NCBI GenBank assembly: GCA_937927195.1
Contig: CALBCY010000028.1
Coordinates: 1 to 34,015, forward strand
Source: an uncultured Chitinophagales bacterium
Lineage (GTDB): Bacteria; Bacteroidota; Bacteroidia; Chitinophagales; UBA2359
Direction of reading: 5' to 3'
DNA: 34,015 nucleotides
Shown here: positions 19,319 through 27,745 of the stretch, piece after piece
Layout of the letters: the number at the start of each line of letters is the position of its first letter
How positions within the stretch are numbered: position 1 is the stretch's first letter
The notes under the pieces: generated by a model
What the model saw: the letters and a program-made list of their open reading frames with translations, nothing else
The model's database searches: none
What the model was told of the DNA's origin: nothing
Translations under genes and position numbers: made by a program

Positions 19319-20554
19319 CTAAGCTGCTTCTCTTAAAATCTCTTTCTGTTCAGCCGCCCTTTTTGCAGGCAGGTACGAAGCGGCCAAAGTTATCAGGATA
19401 ATGGTAACCAAAGTCAATAAAAAATCACCAAGCTCCATTTTAACCGGATAAGCATCTATCAAAAGGGAGTCTCCATAAAGTGGAATAACCTTAAACTTCT
19501 GTTGAACAAAACAAACAACAAAAGCTAAAAACATTCCGATAAGACCACCTAAAAAGGAAAGCATAAAACCTTCGTATAAAAATATTTTCTTGATCAGTGA
19601 ATTCTCTGCTCCAAGGGATTTCAAAACAGAAATGTCTTTTGTTTTTTCAATAACCAACATTGAAAGAGAACCAATTATATTGAAAGAAGCAACAATCAAA
19701 ATTAAAAGCAAAACTAGAAACACTACGAATTTCTCCGTCTGCATAACCTTGTATAAATTTTCATCTTGCTCATAACGGTCTTTAACTTTAAAATCTGCTC
19801 CAAGTATTTTTTCTATCGAATTTTTTACATAATCATTGTCAGCGTCTTTCTTGAGTCCTATCTCTAGGTTAGAGATTTCCTTTTTATCATAATCCAACAT
19901 TTCTTGCATCATATCCAATGGAACAAAAACATATTCTCTGTCAAACTCCTCTTGAATAGAAAATGTTCCAACAGGATGAAGCGCTTTCCTTTTAAAAGCA
20001 TTTTCGGGATTGCTACTTATCTTACCTTTTCGTTTAGGAAAGTATACATCCAAAGTTTCAAAGTCATTGTAAATATCTATTTGTAGGGCACGGTCTATTC
20101 CAAAGCCAACCACCACATTGTTTCTGGTTTCATCCTTCAAAATAAACTCACCTCGAATCATGGCCGTATCTGCAATCCCAGTTGAATTGACAAAATCTTC
20201 ATCGACGCCTTTCATCCTACAATGCGTATACTTTTCATTGTAACGCAATAATGCAAAATCTTCCAAAACCATTGAAACGCCCTGAACGCCCTCTAGTTCT
20301 TTTATCGTCTGTAGCTTTTGGGCATCTGGAATAAACACTTTTCCCTCGACAGCCTCCACTTTAATATCGGGATTAAAGGTGCTGTACAGTGAAACGACCA
20401 AATCTTCGAAGCCGTTAAAAACAGATAGAATTAGCACCAATGCAAAGGTCCCAAAGCACATTCCTGTAGCAGAGATAAGCGAGATTATATTGATGGCATT
20501 TGTCGACTTTTTTGCGAATAAATACCTTCGAGCTATGTTAAATGGAAGATTCAA
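19319..20554 (-). CDS. FtsX-like ABC transporter permease, LolC/LolE family
   Basis: The 411-residue membrane protein has the layout of lipoprotein-releasing permeases. The N-terminus NLPFNIARRYLFAKKS leads into a first membrane helix at about 20-46. A large periplasmic domain covers about 47-270. Three further helices lie at about 275-297, 322-345 and 376-396, with the FtsX core motif VIEKTKDISVLKSLGA between helices two and three. Known: LolC/E with the ATPase LolD releases lipoproteins from the inner membrane. No LolD-type ATPase gene is nearby, so it must be encoded elsewhere. The start is a TTG at 20554. An in-frame stop lies about 35 bases upstream with no ATG between, and the family's N-terminal motif begins right at this TTG. 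It is convergent with the type B protein gene, 19 bases away. Confidence 0.9.
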   Translation of the reverse strand: MNLPFNIARRYLFAKKSTNAINIISLISATGMCFGTFALVLILSVFNGFEDLVVSLYSTFNPDIKVEAVEGKVFIPDAQKLQTIKELEGVQGVSMVLEDFALLRYNEKYTHCRMKGVDEDFVNSTGIADTAMIRGEFILKDETRNNVVVGFGIDRALQIDIYNDFETLDVYFPKRKGKISSNPENAFKRKALHPVGTFSIQEEFDREYVFVPLDMMQEMLDYDKKEISNLEIGLKKDADNDYVKNSIEKILGADFKVKDRYEQDENLYKVMQTEKFVVFLVLLLILIVASFNIIGSLSMLVIEKTKDISVLKSLGAENSLIKKIFLYEGFMLSFLGGLIGMFLAFVVCFVQQKFKVIPLYGDSLLIDAYPVKMELGDFLLTLVTIILITLAASYLPAKRAAEQKEILREAA

Positions 20555-20603
20555 ATGTTTTACTTTAAAGCCATTGGCTGCTGGCCTTTAGCCTTTGACT
20601 TTG

Positions 20604-22025
20604 TTAATTCGTTTTTATGAAACGTTTTGTGAAAGAACTTTGGTGTCCATGTTTTTCTTTTGAAATACATTTGACCATAAATAAACCGGAAGGTAAACCC
20701 TTTACTGATATTTTTATTTCAGTGTTGCTTTTTCTTTCGTAAAATAAATTTCCCCTTAGATCAAAAATTTGAATTTCACAAGCATACAATGCTGGGTTTT
20801 CTATTAAAATGATTTGCTCTCCTGAAATGTATTTCACGCTCAAAACATCTTTTAACTCAATACCACCCAAAGCAGAAACTGTTGTGTCCATCATCATGGT
20901 GTCCACCATCATTGTATCAACCATCATGGTGTCAACCGTCATCGTGTCAATCATCATGGTGTCTGCCGGATCGTACCAGCGAAGGCGAAAAGCCTGATCC
21001 AATACTTGCTGGCTTGAATCCATTCCACCGACCAAAATAAAATCATCCTCGCCTATTTTAGCGATGCCTCTAAAGTCCATAGTCGGTGGCATCAAACCGT
21101 CCATCGCAAAAAGACTGTCTGCTTGTGGATCATAAGTTAGTATCCTGTCCATTGGAGGCACACCACCTGATCCGTTATAGGCAATTCCGTCGTAATTGTA
21201 AGAAACAGTTCCTCCACCAAACCAAAGTGCTTTTCCATTCCATTCTTCGGAAGCCATTCTGTAACCCAAAGCCAATGAATCTTCGACAAAAGACCATTCT
21301 ATATCCGTCGGATTTTCTGGATTGATGACACCTTTTCTCAAATATGGCACCAAGCGAAATGGTTCGTTGCTTGTGGTGAAATAAGCAGTTCCCCCTGCAT
21401 AATAAATCGTATCTCCTACGATGCAACCGGAGGCCCCAAAAGCCTTGTACATGTTGTTATTAGGAACAGCTGTTCCTTCTTGCCAGACATCCATTGACGG
21501 ATCGTAAATTTGAACATCGGGAAAGTTGGTCGTATTGCTCCAACCAGTAATTACATACAATAAACTGTCTCTCCAAACTGCCTGAACATGATCGTCTATT
21601 CTTCTGAGTAAATTGGCCCCAACTTCATAAGTATTGGTTTCTGGATCATAAATATGCATTTCAATAGAAGAAGCCTCTCCACCATTGGGATACACATGAT
21701 ATCCGCCCAAAATGTAGATTTTATTCTTTATTGTACTGGCTCCAGCAGCGATTTGCGTTAAACTTTGAGGCAAATCAGGTATCGTATCCCAAATTCCCGT
21801 CTCAACATTGAAGCGGAAAGCTGCATTGCTTATGCCAGAATAATGTTTGGTGGTATCCAAGCCAGTAAAGGAATAAACATGAGGGACAGAATCGATCAAT
21901 GCGGCAGCTACAGCATTATTTGTAATTGGCTGCGGCATTGAATTAAGCGGCTCCCAAATCCATTGTTCCTGAGCATAGATAAAATTTGAGGCCAACAATA
22001 TTAAAAATGGATAAATATATTTCAT
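20604..22025 (-). CDS. Kelch-repeat protein with T9SS tail
   Basis: The 473-residue exported protein has a signal peptide (1-18, IYAQ). Kelch-type beta-propeller repeats span about 25-350, with KIYILGGYHVYPNGG, LYVITGW, TIYYAGGTAYF, KALWFGGG and FILVGGM, each near a YDP-type strand. A low-complexity linker of repeated DTMMV units sits at about 355-381. The C-terminus (about 390-473) looks like a divergent type A T9SS domain: IQIFDLRGNLFYE and LPSGLFMVK are typical, but the usual PNP motif is replaced by ENPALY. Known: kelch propellers bind proteins or glycans. Inferred: a surface binding protein. The start is ATG. It ends only 50 bases before the permease start, so the two minus-strand genes may be co-transcribed. 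Confidence 0.88.
   Translation of the reverse strand: MKYIYPFLILLASNFIYAQEQWIWEPLNSMPQPITNNAVAAALIDSVPHVYSFTGLDTTKHYSGISNAAFRFNVETGIWDTIPDLPQSLTQIAAGASTIKNKIYILGGYHVYPNGGEASSIEMHIYDPETNTYEVGANLLRRIDDHVQAVWRDSLLYVITGWSNTTNFPDVQIYDPSMDVWQEGTAVPNNNMYKAFGASGCIVGDTIYYAGGTAYFTTSNEPFRLVPYLRKGVINPENPTDIEWSFVEDSLALGYRMASEEWNGKALWFGGGTVSYNYDGIAYNGSGGVPPMDRILTYDPQADSLFAMDGLMPPTMDFRGIAKIGEDDFILVGGMDSSQQVLDQAFRLRWYDPADTMMIDTMTVDTMMVDTMMVDTMMMDTTVSALGGIELKDVLSVKYISGEQIILIENPALYACEIQIFDLRGNLFYERKSNTEIKISVKGLPSGLFMVKCISKEKHGHQSSFTKRFIKTN
20884..20958 (-). repeat. 15-bp tandem repeat encoding DTMMV units
   Basis: Five consecutive imperfect 15-bp units start at 20884, 20899, 20914, 20929 and 20944 (plus-strand unit like GTGTCCATCATCATG). 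They encode the DTMM(V/I/M) linker between the kelch propeller and the T9SS tail. Length change by slippage would keep the frame. Confidence 0.9.
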
Positions 22026-22136
22026 ATTTGAAACAGATTTTAGATACTAGATTAGGCAAAGAAAAACATTTTCATAGTTTATACAAATCTAACATCCAAT
22101 GTCTAGTTAATACATTCGGGTTAAAATAACATTAAA

Positions 22137-22508
22137 ATGGCAGACAAAAAAAATAATACACAAGAGTTGATCATTGAAGATACTAACTCGATTGAATATC
22201 TTGAAAAGAAGAAAAAGGCATTAAAAAAAATAATCGCTGTATCTTCGGGTATTGATCTGGTAATGAGTGTACCTGAAAGTTTCACCATGTTTCAAACGCT
22301 GGGTGGATCTGTCATCATTGAAGAAATTATTGAATATTTCATTTCAACCACAATTGGAAAATATTCATTAGATACTGATGTAAGTTGGTCAGACCGAACC
22401 ATGGGTTTTATTCCCATTCCAGGAGTTACAGGATTGACCATTAGATGTTTTAAGGAAATTCGAAAGATCAATAAAAAAATTAAGCAATTGGAAAGCTTTG
22501 ATAAATGA
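22137..22508 (+). CDS. Small protein of unknown function
   Basis: The 123-residue protein starts at an ATG with no signal peptide. The N-terminal 35 residues are charged and Lys-rich (EKKKKALKKI). A central, moderately hydrophobic stretch with GGSVIIEEIIEYFISTTIG follows, then GFIPIPGVTGL and a basic helical C-terminus (KEIRKINKKIKQLESFDK). I do not recognise the family. It could be a cytosolic or membrane-associated helical protein. It is divergent from the kelch gene and is followed by a 151-base gap, which holds an inverted repeat, before the L,D-transpeptidase gene. Confidence 0.75.
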   Translation: MADKKNNTQELIIEDTNSIEYLEKKKKALKKIIAVSSGIDLVMSVPESFTMFQTLGGSVIIEEIIEYFISTTIGKYSLDTDVSWSDRTMGFIPIPGVTGLTIRCFKEIRKINKKIKQLESFDK

Positions 22509-22510
22509 AA

Positions 22511-22611
22511 TTTGGTGACAACATCAAATTAAAGCGGGTTGATAAAACCACATTAAAACCGATGATGATGCCAAGTTAAAGCCCTTTTGCTTTTTTGGTC
22601 TTGTCACCAAA
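22511..22611 (+). repeat. Long-range inverted repeat enclosing about 80 bases
   Basis: The arm TTTGGTGACAA (22511-22521) is perfectly complementary to TTGTCACCAAA (22601-22611). The right arm also takes part in a competing local 7-bp hairpin (22593-22599 with 22606-22612). It lies between the small unknown gene and the L,D-transpeptidase gene and could be leader RNA structure or a degraded interspersed repeat. Confidence 0.5.
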
Positions 22612-22659
22612 AGTGTTCAAGCGATCTATTAAAATAAATGCGTCAAAATTAGTCTACTC

Positions 22660-24303
22660 ATGGAAAACAGAACAGCAAACAAATGGGCAATCTTTCTACT
22701 GTTTTTAATTTCATCTATAGTCGCCTGCAATAGTGATTCAGGTACGGTAAATGTGATCCAAAAAGCTCAAAAGCAAAATCCGAATTACGTTTGTGATGTA
22801 TTGTCCAATAAAATTCATTCAGTGGGTTACAAAATGAGATTGGGCAAAAAAGCTGATCACATTGTCAATCAAACCCTGGACATATATGGGGCCAATGCTT
22901 ACAATTTGATCTGGCAAAAAGCTTCCGGATCGCCAATGGACATGACCAGTAAATTTATCAAAGACATCAAACAATTCAATTCGAATACCGCTCAACTGGA
23001 TACTTTGTACAATCAGATTTACGTCCAGAACAAGTTCAAAGACGAGCAACTTCTGTTGAATAAAATTGATTTGGATTTGCAATTAACTGCTGCTGCTTTG
23101 AGCCATTTCGCCAGCAATAGCAACAGTGCTTTCAATCACAAATGGGATTATCAAAAAAAGACAGTTCAGAATGTAGGACTATCACTTAGCGAATCCATCA
23201 GAACCAACAAACTCGACCTCAATAAGGATTTCAGTAGTCCTGCTCCCTTTTTGGCTTACGATAAAATGAAAGAGAAACTAAGCCTATGCCAGCAATATGA
23301 GAAAGAGGGTGGCATTGCCAATATTGGCTCTGTCCAGGCAGGCAAAAGCAATTCTTCTTCAACTGCCTTGGCACAAAAACTTTCAATCTTTGGTGATTAC
23401 AACAAGTCGGTAAAAAAAGGAAGCCAAGTGGCTTTCGATGATGAACTAAAATCTGCCTTAAAAGCATTTCAAGAAAGACATGAAATCGGCTCTTCTGGAA
23501 CATTGAATGAAAAAACGCTTAAAAAACTCAACCTTCCTTTGTCACAGTTGAAAGAAAAAATTCAACTCAATATGGAACGAATGAAATGGCTTCCTGAGGA
23601 AATGGGAGATAAATTTATCTTTGTAAACGTTCCTGAATACACCGTTCGTGTAATTGAGAATAACAATGAAGTGATGAAAATGGTCGCCGTTGTTGGGGAT
23701 CCAGCAACTAAAACACCAATGTTTAGTGAAGACATGACCCATTTAATTTTTAGCCCAATCTGGCATGTTCCAACAAGCATTGGTCGGGATGAAATTTTGA
23801 AATGGATGGAATACAATCCAGGATTGATGTATGTCGGAGATATTTGGATTTATTTCAAAGGGAAAAGAATTGAAGATCCTTATACAGTGGATTGGGAAGA
23901 AGCAAAAAAACATTGGAAAGACTACAGCTTTAAACAAAAACCGACCAATCAAAACAGTTTGGGTGATGTGAAATTTATGTTCCCCAACAAGTATTCCGTT
24001 TATTTGCACGATACGCCAGCAAAAGAATATTTTGGTCATAAATACCGCGCTTTGAGTCACGGTTGCGTCAGAGTGGGTGAACCAGCCAAATTGGCCCAAT
24101 ATCTGCTCGATGACAAAGGATGGAGCATTAGCAAAGTTAAGAGCTCAATGGGCCGAGGAAGTGAGCAAAGAGTGAATCTAAGCTCCAAAGTTCCCGTTTA
24201 TACTTATTACCTAACCGTGAGAACAGATCCAGATGGCAAAATGTACCTTTATGACGATGTTTATCGGTACGATGATAAGCAGCTCAAGGCAATGAGTTTG
24301 TAA
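22660..24303 (+). CDS. L,D-transpeptidase lipoprotein (YkuD domain, YcbB/LdtD-like)
   Basis: The 547-residue protein forms 3-3 or related cross-links in peptidoglycan, or attaches proteins to it. A lipoprotein signal ends IVAC with acylated Cys23. The N-terminal helical region (about 40-220) matches the scaffold domain of YcbB-type enzymes. A peptidoglycan-binding-like segment is at about 240-290 (SALKAFQERHEIGSSGTLNE). The YkuD catalytic domain is at about 305-500, with the motif H450-DTP...F...R...S466-H467-G468-C469-V-R471, so the catalytic Cys469 and His are intact. Length and order match Gram-negative LdtD-like proteins (about 550-615 residues). Inferred location: anchored by lipid in the periplasm. 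It appears to be transcribed alone, or with the small gene upstream. Confidence 0.92.
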   Translation: MENRTANKWAIFLLFLISSIVACNSDSGTVNVIQKAQKQNPNYVCDVLSNKIHSVGYKMRLGKKADHIVNQTLDIYGANAYNLIWQKASGSPMDMTSKFIKDIKQFNSNTAQLDTLYNQIYVQNKFKDEQLLLNKIDLDLQLTAAALSHFASNSNSAFNHKWDYQKKTVQNVGLSLSESIRTNKLDLNKDFSSPAPFLAYDKMKEKLSLCQQYEKEGGIANIGSVQAGKSNSSSTALAQKLSIFGDYNKSVKKGSQVAFDDELKSALKAFQERHEIGSSGTLNEKTLKKLNLPLSQLKEKIQLNMERMKWLPEEMGDKFIFVNVPEYTVRVIENNNEVMKMVAVVGDPATKTPMFSEDMTHLIFSPIWHVPTSIGRDEILKWMEYNPGLMYVGDIWIYFKGKRIEDPYTVDWEEAKKHWKDYSFKQKPTNQNSLGDVKFMFPNKYSVYLHDTPAKEYFGHKYRALSHGCVRVGEPAKLAQYLLDDKGWSISKVKSSMGRGSEQRVNLSSKVPVYTYYLTVRTDPDGKMYLYDDVYRYDDKQLKAMSL

Positions 24304-24625
24304 GCATAGGAGGATAAATTAGATGAATTTTAGCTGATTTTTGTTTGCAACACAAAAGATACCTTCATCATTTACGCTGCGATATTTTTGACTTACTGGA
24401 TCCAAACTACTCATTTGGCCCTGCTGTACAGGCATTTTTTCTTGAAATTCTAAAAAAATATTTGTTAAAATGCCCAGTTTATTAAGCGATTAATCTTCTG
24501 TTATGAAATTTTAACGAGATAAATTTCACAAAAAATGAACTTGAGCAAGACCTTTTCTTGTTTACCTATCACAACAGTATGGGATTGTTCTTTGCAAACA
24601 CCCATTTCATCAAACATCAAACAAT
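24304..24625. other. Intergenic region between the transpeptidase and DUF445 genes
   Basis: These 322 bases hold the candidate minus-strand small ORF at 24319-24435 and otherwise AT-rich sequence. I saw no terminator hairpin for the transpeptidase gene and no tRNA-like structure. Confidence 0.5.
24319..24435 (-). CDS. Candidate 38-residue small protein
   Basis: An ATG at 24435 opens a 38-codon frame ending in TAA at 24319. It contains MPVQQGQMSS and DEGIFCVANK and is less AT-rich than the flanking non-coding DNA. The same frame stays open about 20 codons further upstream without another ATG. It lies in the gap between the L,D-transpeptidase and DUF445 genes, on the opposite strand. No family is recognised and there is no other support, so it may be chance. 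Confidence 0.3.
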   Translation of the reverse strand: MPVQQGQMSSLDPVSQKYRSVNDEGIFCVANKNQLKFI

Positions 24626-25255
24626 TTGGCAATTAAATACCTTGTTCTTTTATCGCTGCCCATTATAGGGGCTGTAATTGGTTGGTTTACCAATTTTTTG
24701 GCGGTAAAAATGTTGTTTCACCCTAAGGAACCAGTAAAGATTCTGGGCAAATGGAGTTTTCAGGGCATCTTTCCAAAAAGACAAAATGAATTAGCCGGTA
24801 AGCTGGCAAAAGTTGTCTCTGAAGAGTTATTTTCTACGGATGAACTGAAAGAAAAACTGACCAGCCCAGAACAAATCGGTATGATTAATCAAATGGCGGA
24901 ATCTAAAATCCATGACTATTTGAACTTTCAAATGCCGAAAAGATATCCCATTCTCAACTTTTTCCTGACGGAAAAGAACAAAGCCAATGTTCAAGCAGAG
25001 ATCATGAATGAGATTTCTGATTTGGCTCCCAAAATGATTGGTCGCTACATCAGCAATTTGGATGAGCATATCGACGTCGAAGCGATCGTCTACGGCAAAG
25101 TAAGCAAGTTCTCAAGCGATCGCCTAGAACAGCTTCTAATGAGCATACTCGAAAAGGAATTTGGTTTTATTGAAAAGATTGGATTTGTAATCGGTTTCCT
25201 TGTTGGATTGATTCAAATGGGTATGATGATTCTACAACAAAATTTGCTTTATTGA
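24626..25255 (+). CDS. DUF445 family membrane protein
   Basis: The 209-residue protein has the DUF445 hallmark near its N-terminus: a membrane helix (about 3-25) reading GAVIGWFTNFLAVKMLFHP, then FQGIFPKRQNELAGKLAKVV. A helical soluble middle (about 60-180) follows, and a second membrane helix at about 180-205 (IGFVIGFLVGLIQMGMM). The arrangement suggests both ends in the inner membrane with the middle on one side. The molecular function of the family is not established. The start is a TTG at 24626: the frame upstream is open to 24545 but has no ATG, and the conserved N-terminal helix starts here. It is convergent with the DksA-like gene. Confidence 0.87.
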   Translation: MAIKYLVLLSLPIIGAVIGWFTNFLAVKMLFHPKEPVKILGKWSFQGIFPKRQNELAGKLAKVVSEELFSTDELKEKLTSPEQIGMINQMAESKIHDYLNFQMPKRYPILNFFLTEKNKANVQAEIMNEISDLAPKMIGRYISNLDEHIDVEAIVYGKVSKFSSDRLEQLLMSILEKEFGFIEKIGFVIGFLVGLIQMGMMILQQNLLY

Positions 25256-25356
25256 TAAATTTCTGGAAGCTGCGATGAATCGTGTAGCCACATTTCCATT
25301 TTTTGAACATGCAATGCACACCTACTGTGGCATGCAATGCGGGGCGGGAGCCATCA

Positions 25357-25695
25357 TTAAAATCGACTGGCGCAGCGGATACATTTGGTACTTTCAGGCA
25401 TCAGCATGAGTCGCTTTGGGTTGATCGGATTTTTACAAACGACACAATTTCCAAACTTGGGATCTTCAATTTTGGTCAAAGCATGTTCCATCCTTGTCAA
25501 TTTTGCCTTGGCCAAACGATAGGCTTCATCATTGATGCTTTTGTTGTTTATGGCATCCATGCGGCTGATTCTTCCCAAAGAGTTTTCGGGCTTGATCGGC
25601 TTCGTCAATTCTTTTAAATCAACGATGTCTTTTTTGACCTGTTCAATGCCTTCCAATATTTTTCTCTTTAGATCTTCTCTTTCTTCTGAATTCAT
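25357..25695 (-). CDS. DksA/TraR-family zinc-finger protein
   Basis: The 112-residue protein belongs to the family that binds RNA polymerase through the secondary channel and adjusts transcription, classically with ppGpp. A helical coiled-coil region covers about 1-78 (with GRISRMDAINNKS), and a C4 zinc finger has Cys84, Cys87, Cys105 and Cys108 (CVVC and CIRC). It is shorter than E. coli DksA (151 residues), like other short TraR/DksA proteins of Bacteroidota, and the coiled-coil tip lacks the DxxDxA motif of E. coli DksA. A direct effect on transcription is inferred from the family. ATG start; apparently monocistronic. Confidence 0.88.
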   Translation of the reverse strand: MNSEEREDLKRKILEGIEQVKKDIVDLKELTKPIKPENSLGRISRMDAINNKSINDEAYRLAKAKLTRMEHALTKIEDPKFGNCVVCKNPINPKRLMLMPESTKCIRCASRF

Positions 25696-25917
25696 AATAA
25701 TGATTGAATGTATTCCTTTGAGGAAGGTTTAATATATACTGACAATTAACTGGTTTGGGATCTATAAATCCCATCTTACCCGATCATGGTCTCGAGTACA
25801 TTGCAAGAATCTAGGCTTGGTAACAGACTCCCAAAGGGAATTGTCTACAAAGCATTGATATCTGTAAAATACGGAATTATCTACAAATAGGGTTTGTGGT
25901 AGCTGCCAAGGTTAATT

Positions 25918-26541
25918 TTACAATAACCAACCAAGCAACAAAAAGAACAAAAACTGAATAATAAGATAGGCACGGAGAAGCTTATTAGAAGGCACCAATT
26001 TCATTTTATAAAAAACAGAACCAACAATTAGCGCAATGACAAACCAAGCTGCATAGTTTTGAAAAGGAACTGGAGCGCCAAACCAATGCCAATAATTAAG
26101 TTTTATTGCAACTGGCTCCATTATGTAATCAAAGCCCACCACCAACAAGGCAGCCATTAAAGGTGGATATATTTTACCGAAATATTTTTGACTTAAATCC
26201 ATCCCCGCAAGGGTCAACATCACCCAATTGATCCCTATGACCAATGGAACCTGAAACACTTGTAATTTCATCGTATCGCCGTATTCGTAATTGCCAAAAA
26301 CTACTCCAGTATTTACTCCAGTAACTTCTATCAAAAAAGTAATGAATGCAAAAAGGAATACCATTCCAACCAAGGTCCAATTTTCATCCTTTTTCCAAAG
26401 TAGGAACAAAACAGAAAGATTGGTAAACAGCAATAAAAAATCTGTAATGTGACGTGTGAATTCAAGCAAAACTGGAACCAGGTGCGCAATTATTCCTCCA
26501 CCGTACAAAATAGAAAAGAGGATAATTAAACCCTGTTCCAT
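25918..26541 (-). CDS. Carotenoid biosynthesis membrane protein, CruF/DUF422 family
   Basis: The protein has 207 residues from the ATG at 26541. A TTG at 26550 would add three. It is very hydrophobic with about seven predicted membrane helices, and has family-typical motifs EVTGVNTGVVFGNYEYG, QVPLVIGINWVML and DYIMEPVAIKLNYW. Known: this family includes CruF, a 1',2'-hydratase of carotenoid psi ends, and the related haloarchaeal C50 carotenoid hydratase. Its position 43 bases downstream of a lycopene cyclase gene on the same strand strongly supports a carotenoid role. Inferred: hydration of the acyclic end of a monocyclic carotenoid. The exact substrate cannot be read from the sequence. Confidence 0.88.
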   Translation of the reverse strand: MEQGLIILFSILYGGGIIAHLVPVLLEFTRHITDFLLLFTNLSVLFLLWKKDENWTLVGMVFLFAFITFLIEVTGVNTGVVFGNYEYGDTMKLQVFQVPLVIGINWVMLTLAGMDLSQKYFGKIYPPLMAALLVVGFDYIMEPVAIKLNYWHWFGAPVPFQNYAAWFVIALIVGSVFYKMKLVPSNKLLRAYLIIQFLFFLLLGWLL

Positions 26542-26584
26542 TTTTGGCAAATTGAATTCTATGCTTCTGTTCGTTTCCAGTTTC

Positions 26585-27745
26585 TTAAAATTTAAGTTTA
26601 AAAAATGCTTTTATAAAAGGCAAAGAAGGCACAGAACTCATTATTCTTAAATCATCTGCCAAACTGCTTTCTTCATCTAAAAATCGAAACAATCGATCTA
26701 TTGGATTTTTAAAAAACAATCGGGAAAAAACTGCTTCTCCTAAATCTCCTCTGTCTTTCAAAACCTGTAGCATCATAGAGTCAAACAAATGATACTTTGA
26801 ATTGTTTTGGGTTTGGGGCTTGGGATGCCCAAAAATTTCTATCGATTTGCAAATTGCCAGTGCCTGTTTTTGAATTCGCAAGAATGTATAACCAGTTGAG
26901 GCCTTGCTGCGTCCTCCTTTGGTTCCAATATTTAGGACTCTATCACTGCTTTGGACAGAAAATTTATGATTTGTCATGGGTATTTCACCCATTTCAGTTT
27001 CCAATATTTCATACTTTTCCAGTTTTAAAACCTTATCAATATACTCTTTAATAGCGGCATCGTATTCATTTTCACTTAATAAATTTTCAGAAAACAATGT
27101 GTATTCCACCAATGCCCTTGTTGGCGAGAAAGGCAGTATATAAATAAATCTCATTAAATTTTTCTGGGGCGTATTGAAATCAAACAGTACTGGCAGCTCA
27201 GGATTGAAAACAGGATTAGCCGTTTCAATGATCCAACCTTTAAAGTGTTGTTTTAAGTACAATGCTGAGCTAACTTCTGTTTTGTTGAAACGGCTGTCAA
27301 AAACCCAATCCGTTGAAAAACTTTCATGAGCAACATGGACAATGGGCTTGGCAGCTTTTTTTTCCTCTATTGTTTTTATTTCTGTTTGCGTGAAATGAAT
27401 ATTGGAGTTTTTACTCAAATCTGCCAGTACAAATTCGTAGAAGTCAATACCTCTGATCAGTTGATAGGAATAAGGATCGAGCGAAATATTTTTTCTTTTT
27501 TGGGAATCAACAAAATCTATTTGCTTCCATTTTTTGAAAACAATTTCATCAAATGCAATTGCTTCTTTGGTCCAAAAAGCCCAAGTCCTGTTGTTGGAAT
27601 TTTTGACTTCCCTATCTATAATCAAGGCCGTCTTATCTTTCAAAAGGCCAGCCTTGTTCATATACCAGGCAAGGCTTAGAGCAGCACATCCACCTCCAGC
27701 AAATATATAATCGTAATGTTTATTTTGTTCTTGCGAAATTTTCAC
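26585..27745 (-). CDS. crtY: Lycopene beta-cyclase (CrtY type)
   Basis: This 386-residue flavoprotein-fold enzyme converts psi ends of lycopene-type carotenoids to beta rings. The N-terminal dinucleotide-binding motif is YDYIFAGGGCAALSLAWY (residues 11-28). Other family motifs are DREVKNSNNRTWAFW, WVFDSRF, HFKGWIIET, LVEYTLFS and, near the C-terminus, GTKGGRSKASTGYTF. The length is typical (about 380-390). The start is GTG at 27745, since an in-frame stop lies two codons upstream and no ATG precedes the FAD motif. It is the first gene of a two-gene minus-strand unit with the CruF-like gene. The other carotenoid genes (crtE, crtB, crtI) are not in the window. Confidence 0.92.
   Translation of the reverse strand: MKISQEQNKHYDYIFAGGGCAALSLAWYMNKAGLLKDKTALIIDREVKNSNNRTWAFWTKEAIAFDEIVFKKWKQIDFVDSQKRKNISLDPYSYQLIRGIDFYEFVLADLSKNSNIHFTQTEIKTIEEKKAAKPIVHVAHESFSTDWVFDSRFNKTEVSSALYLKQHFKGWIIETANPVFNPELPVLFDFNTPQKNLMRFIYILPFSPTRALVEYTLFSENLLSENEYDAAIKEYIDKVLKLEKYEILETEMGEIPMTNHKFSVQSSDRVLNIGTKGGRSKASTGYTFLRIQKQALAICKSIEIFGHPKPQTQNNSKYHLFDSMMLQVLKDRGDLGEAVFSRLFFKNPIDRLFRFLDEESSLADDLRIMSSVPSLPFIKAFFKLKF

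Noticed and set aside
25308..25340. 10-bp direct repeat CATGCAATGC between DUF445 and DksA-like genes
   Set aside because: Only two short copies in a convergent gap, with no attached element. Probably chance.
25757..25890. Short hairpin (TGGGAT...ATCCCA) and 14-bp near-repeat upstream of the DksA-like gene
   Set aside because: Short and without supporting context. It could be a regulator site, but nothing distinguishes it from background.
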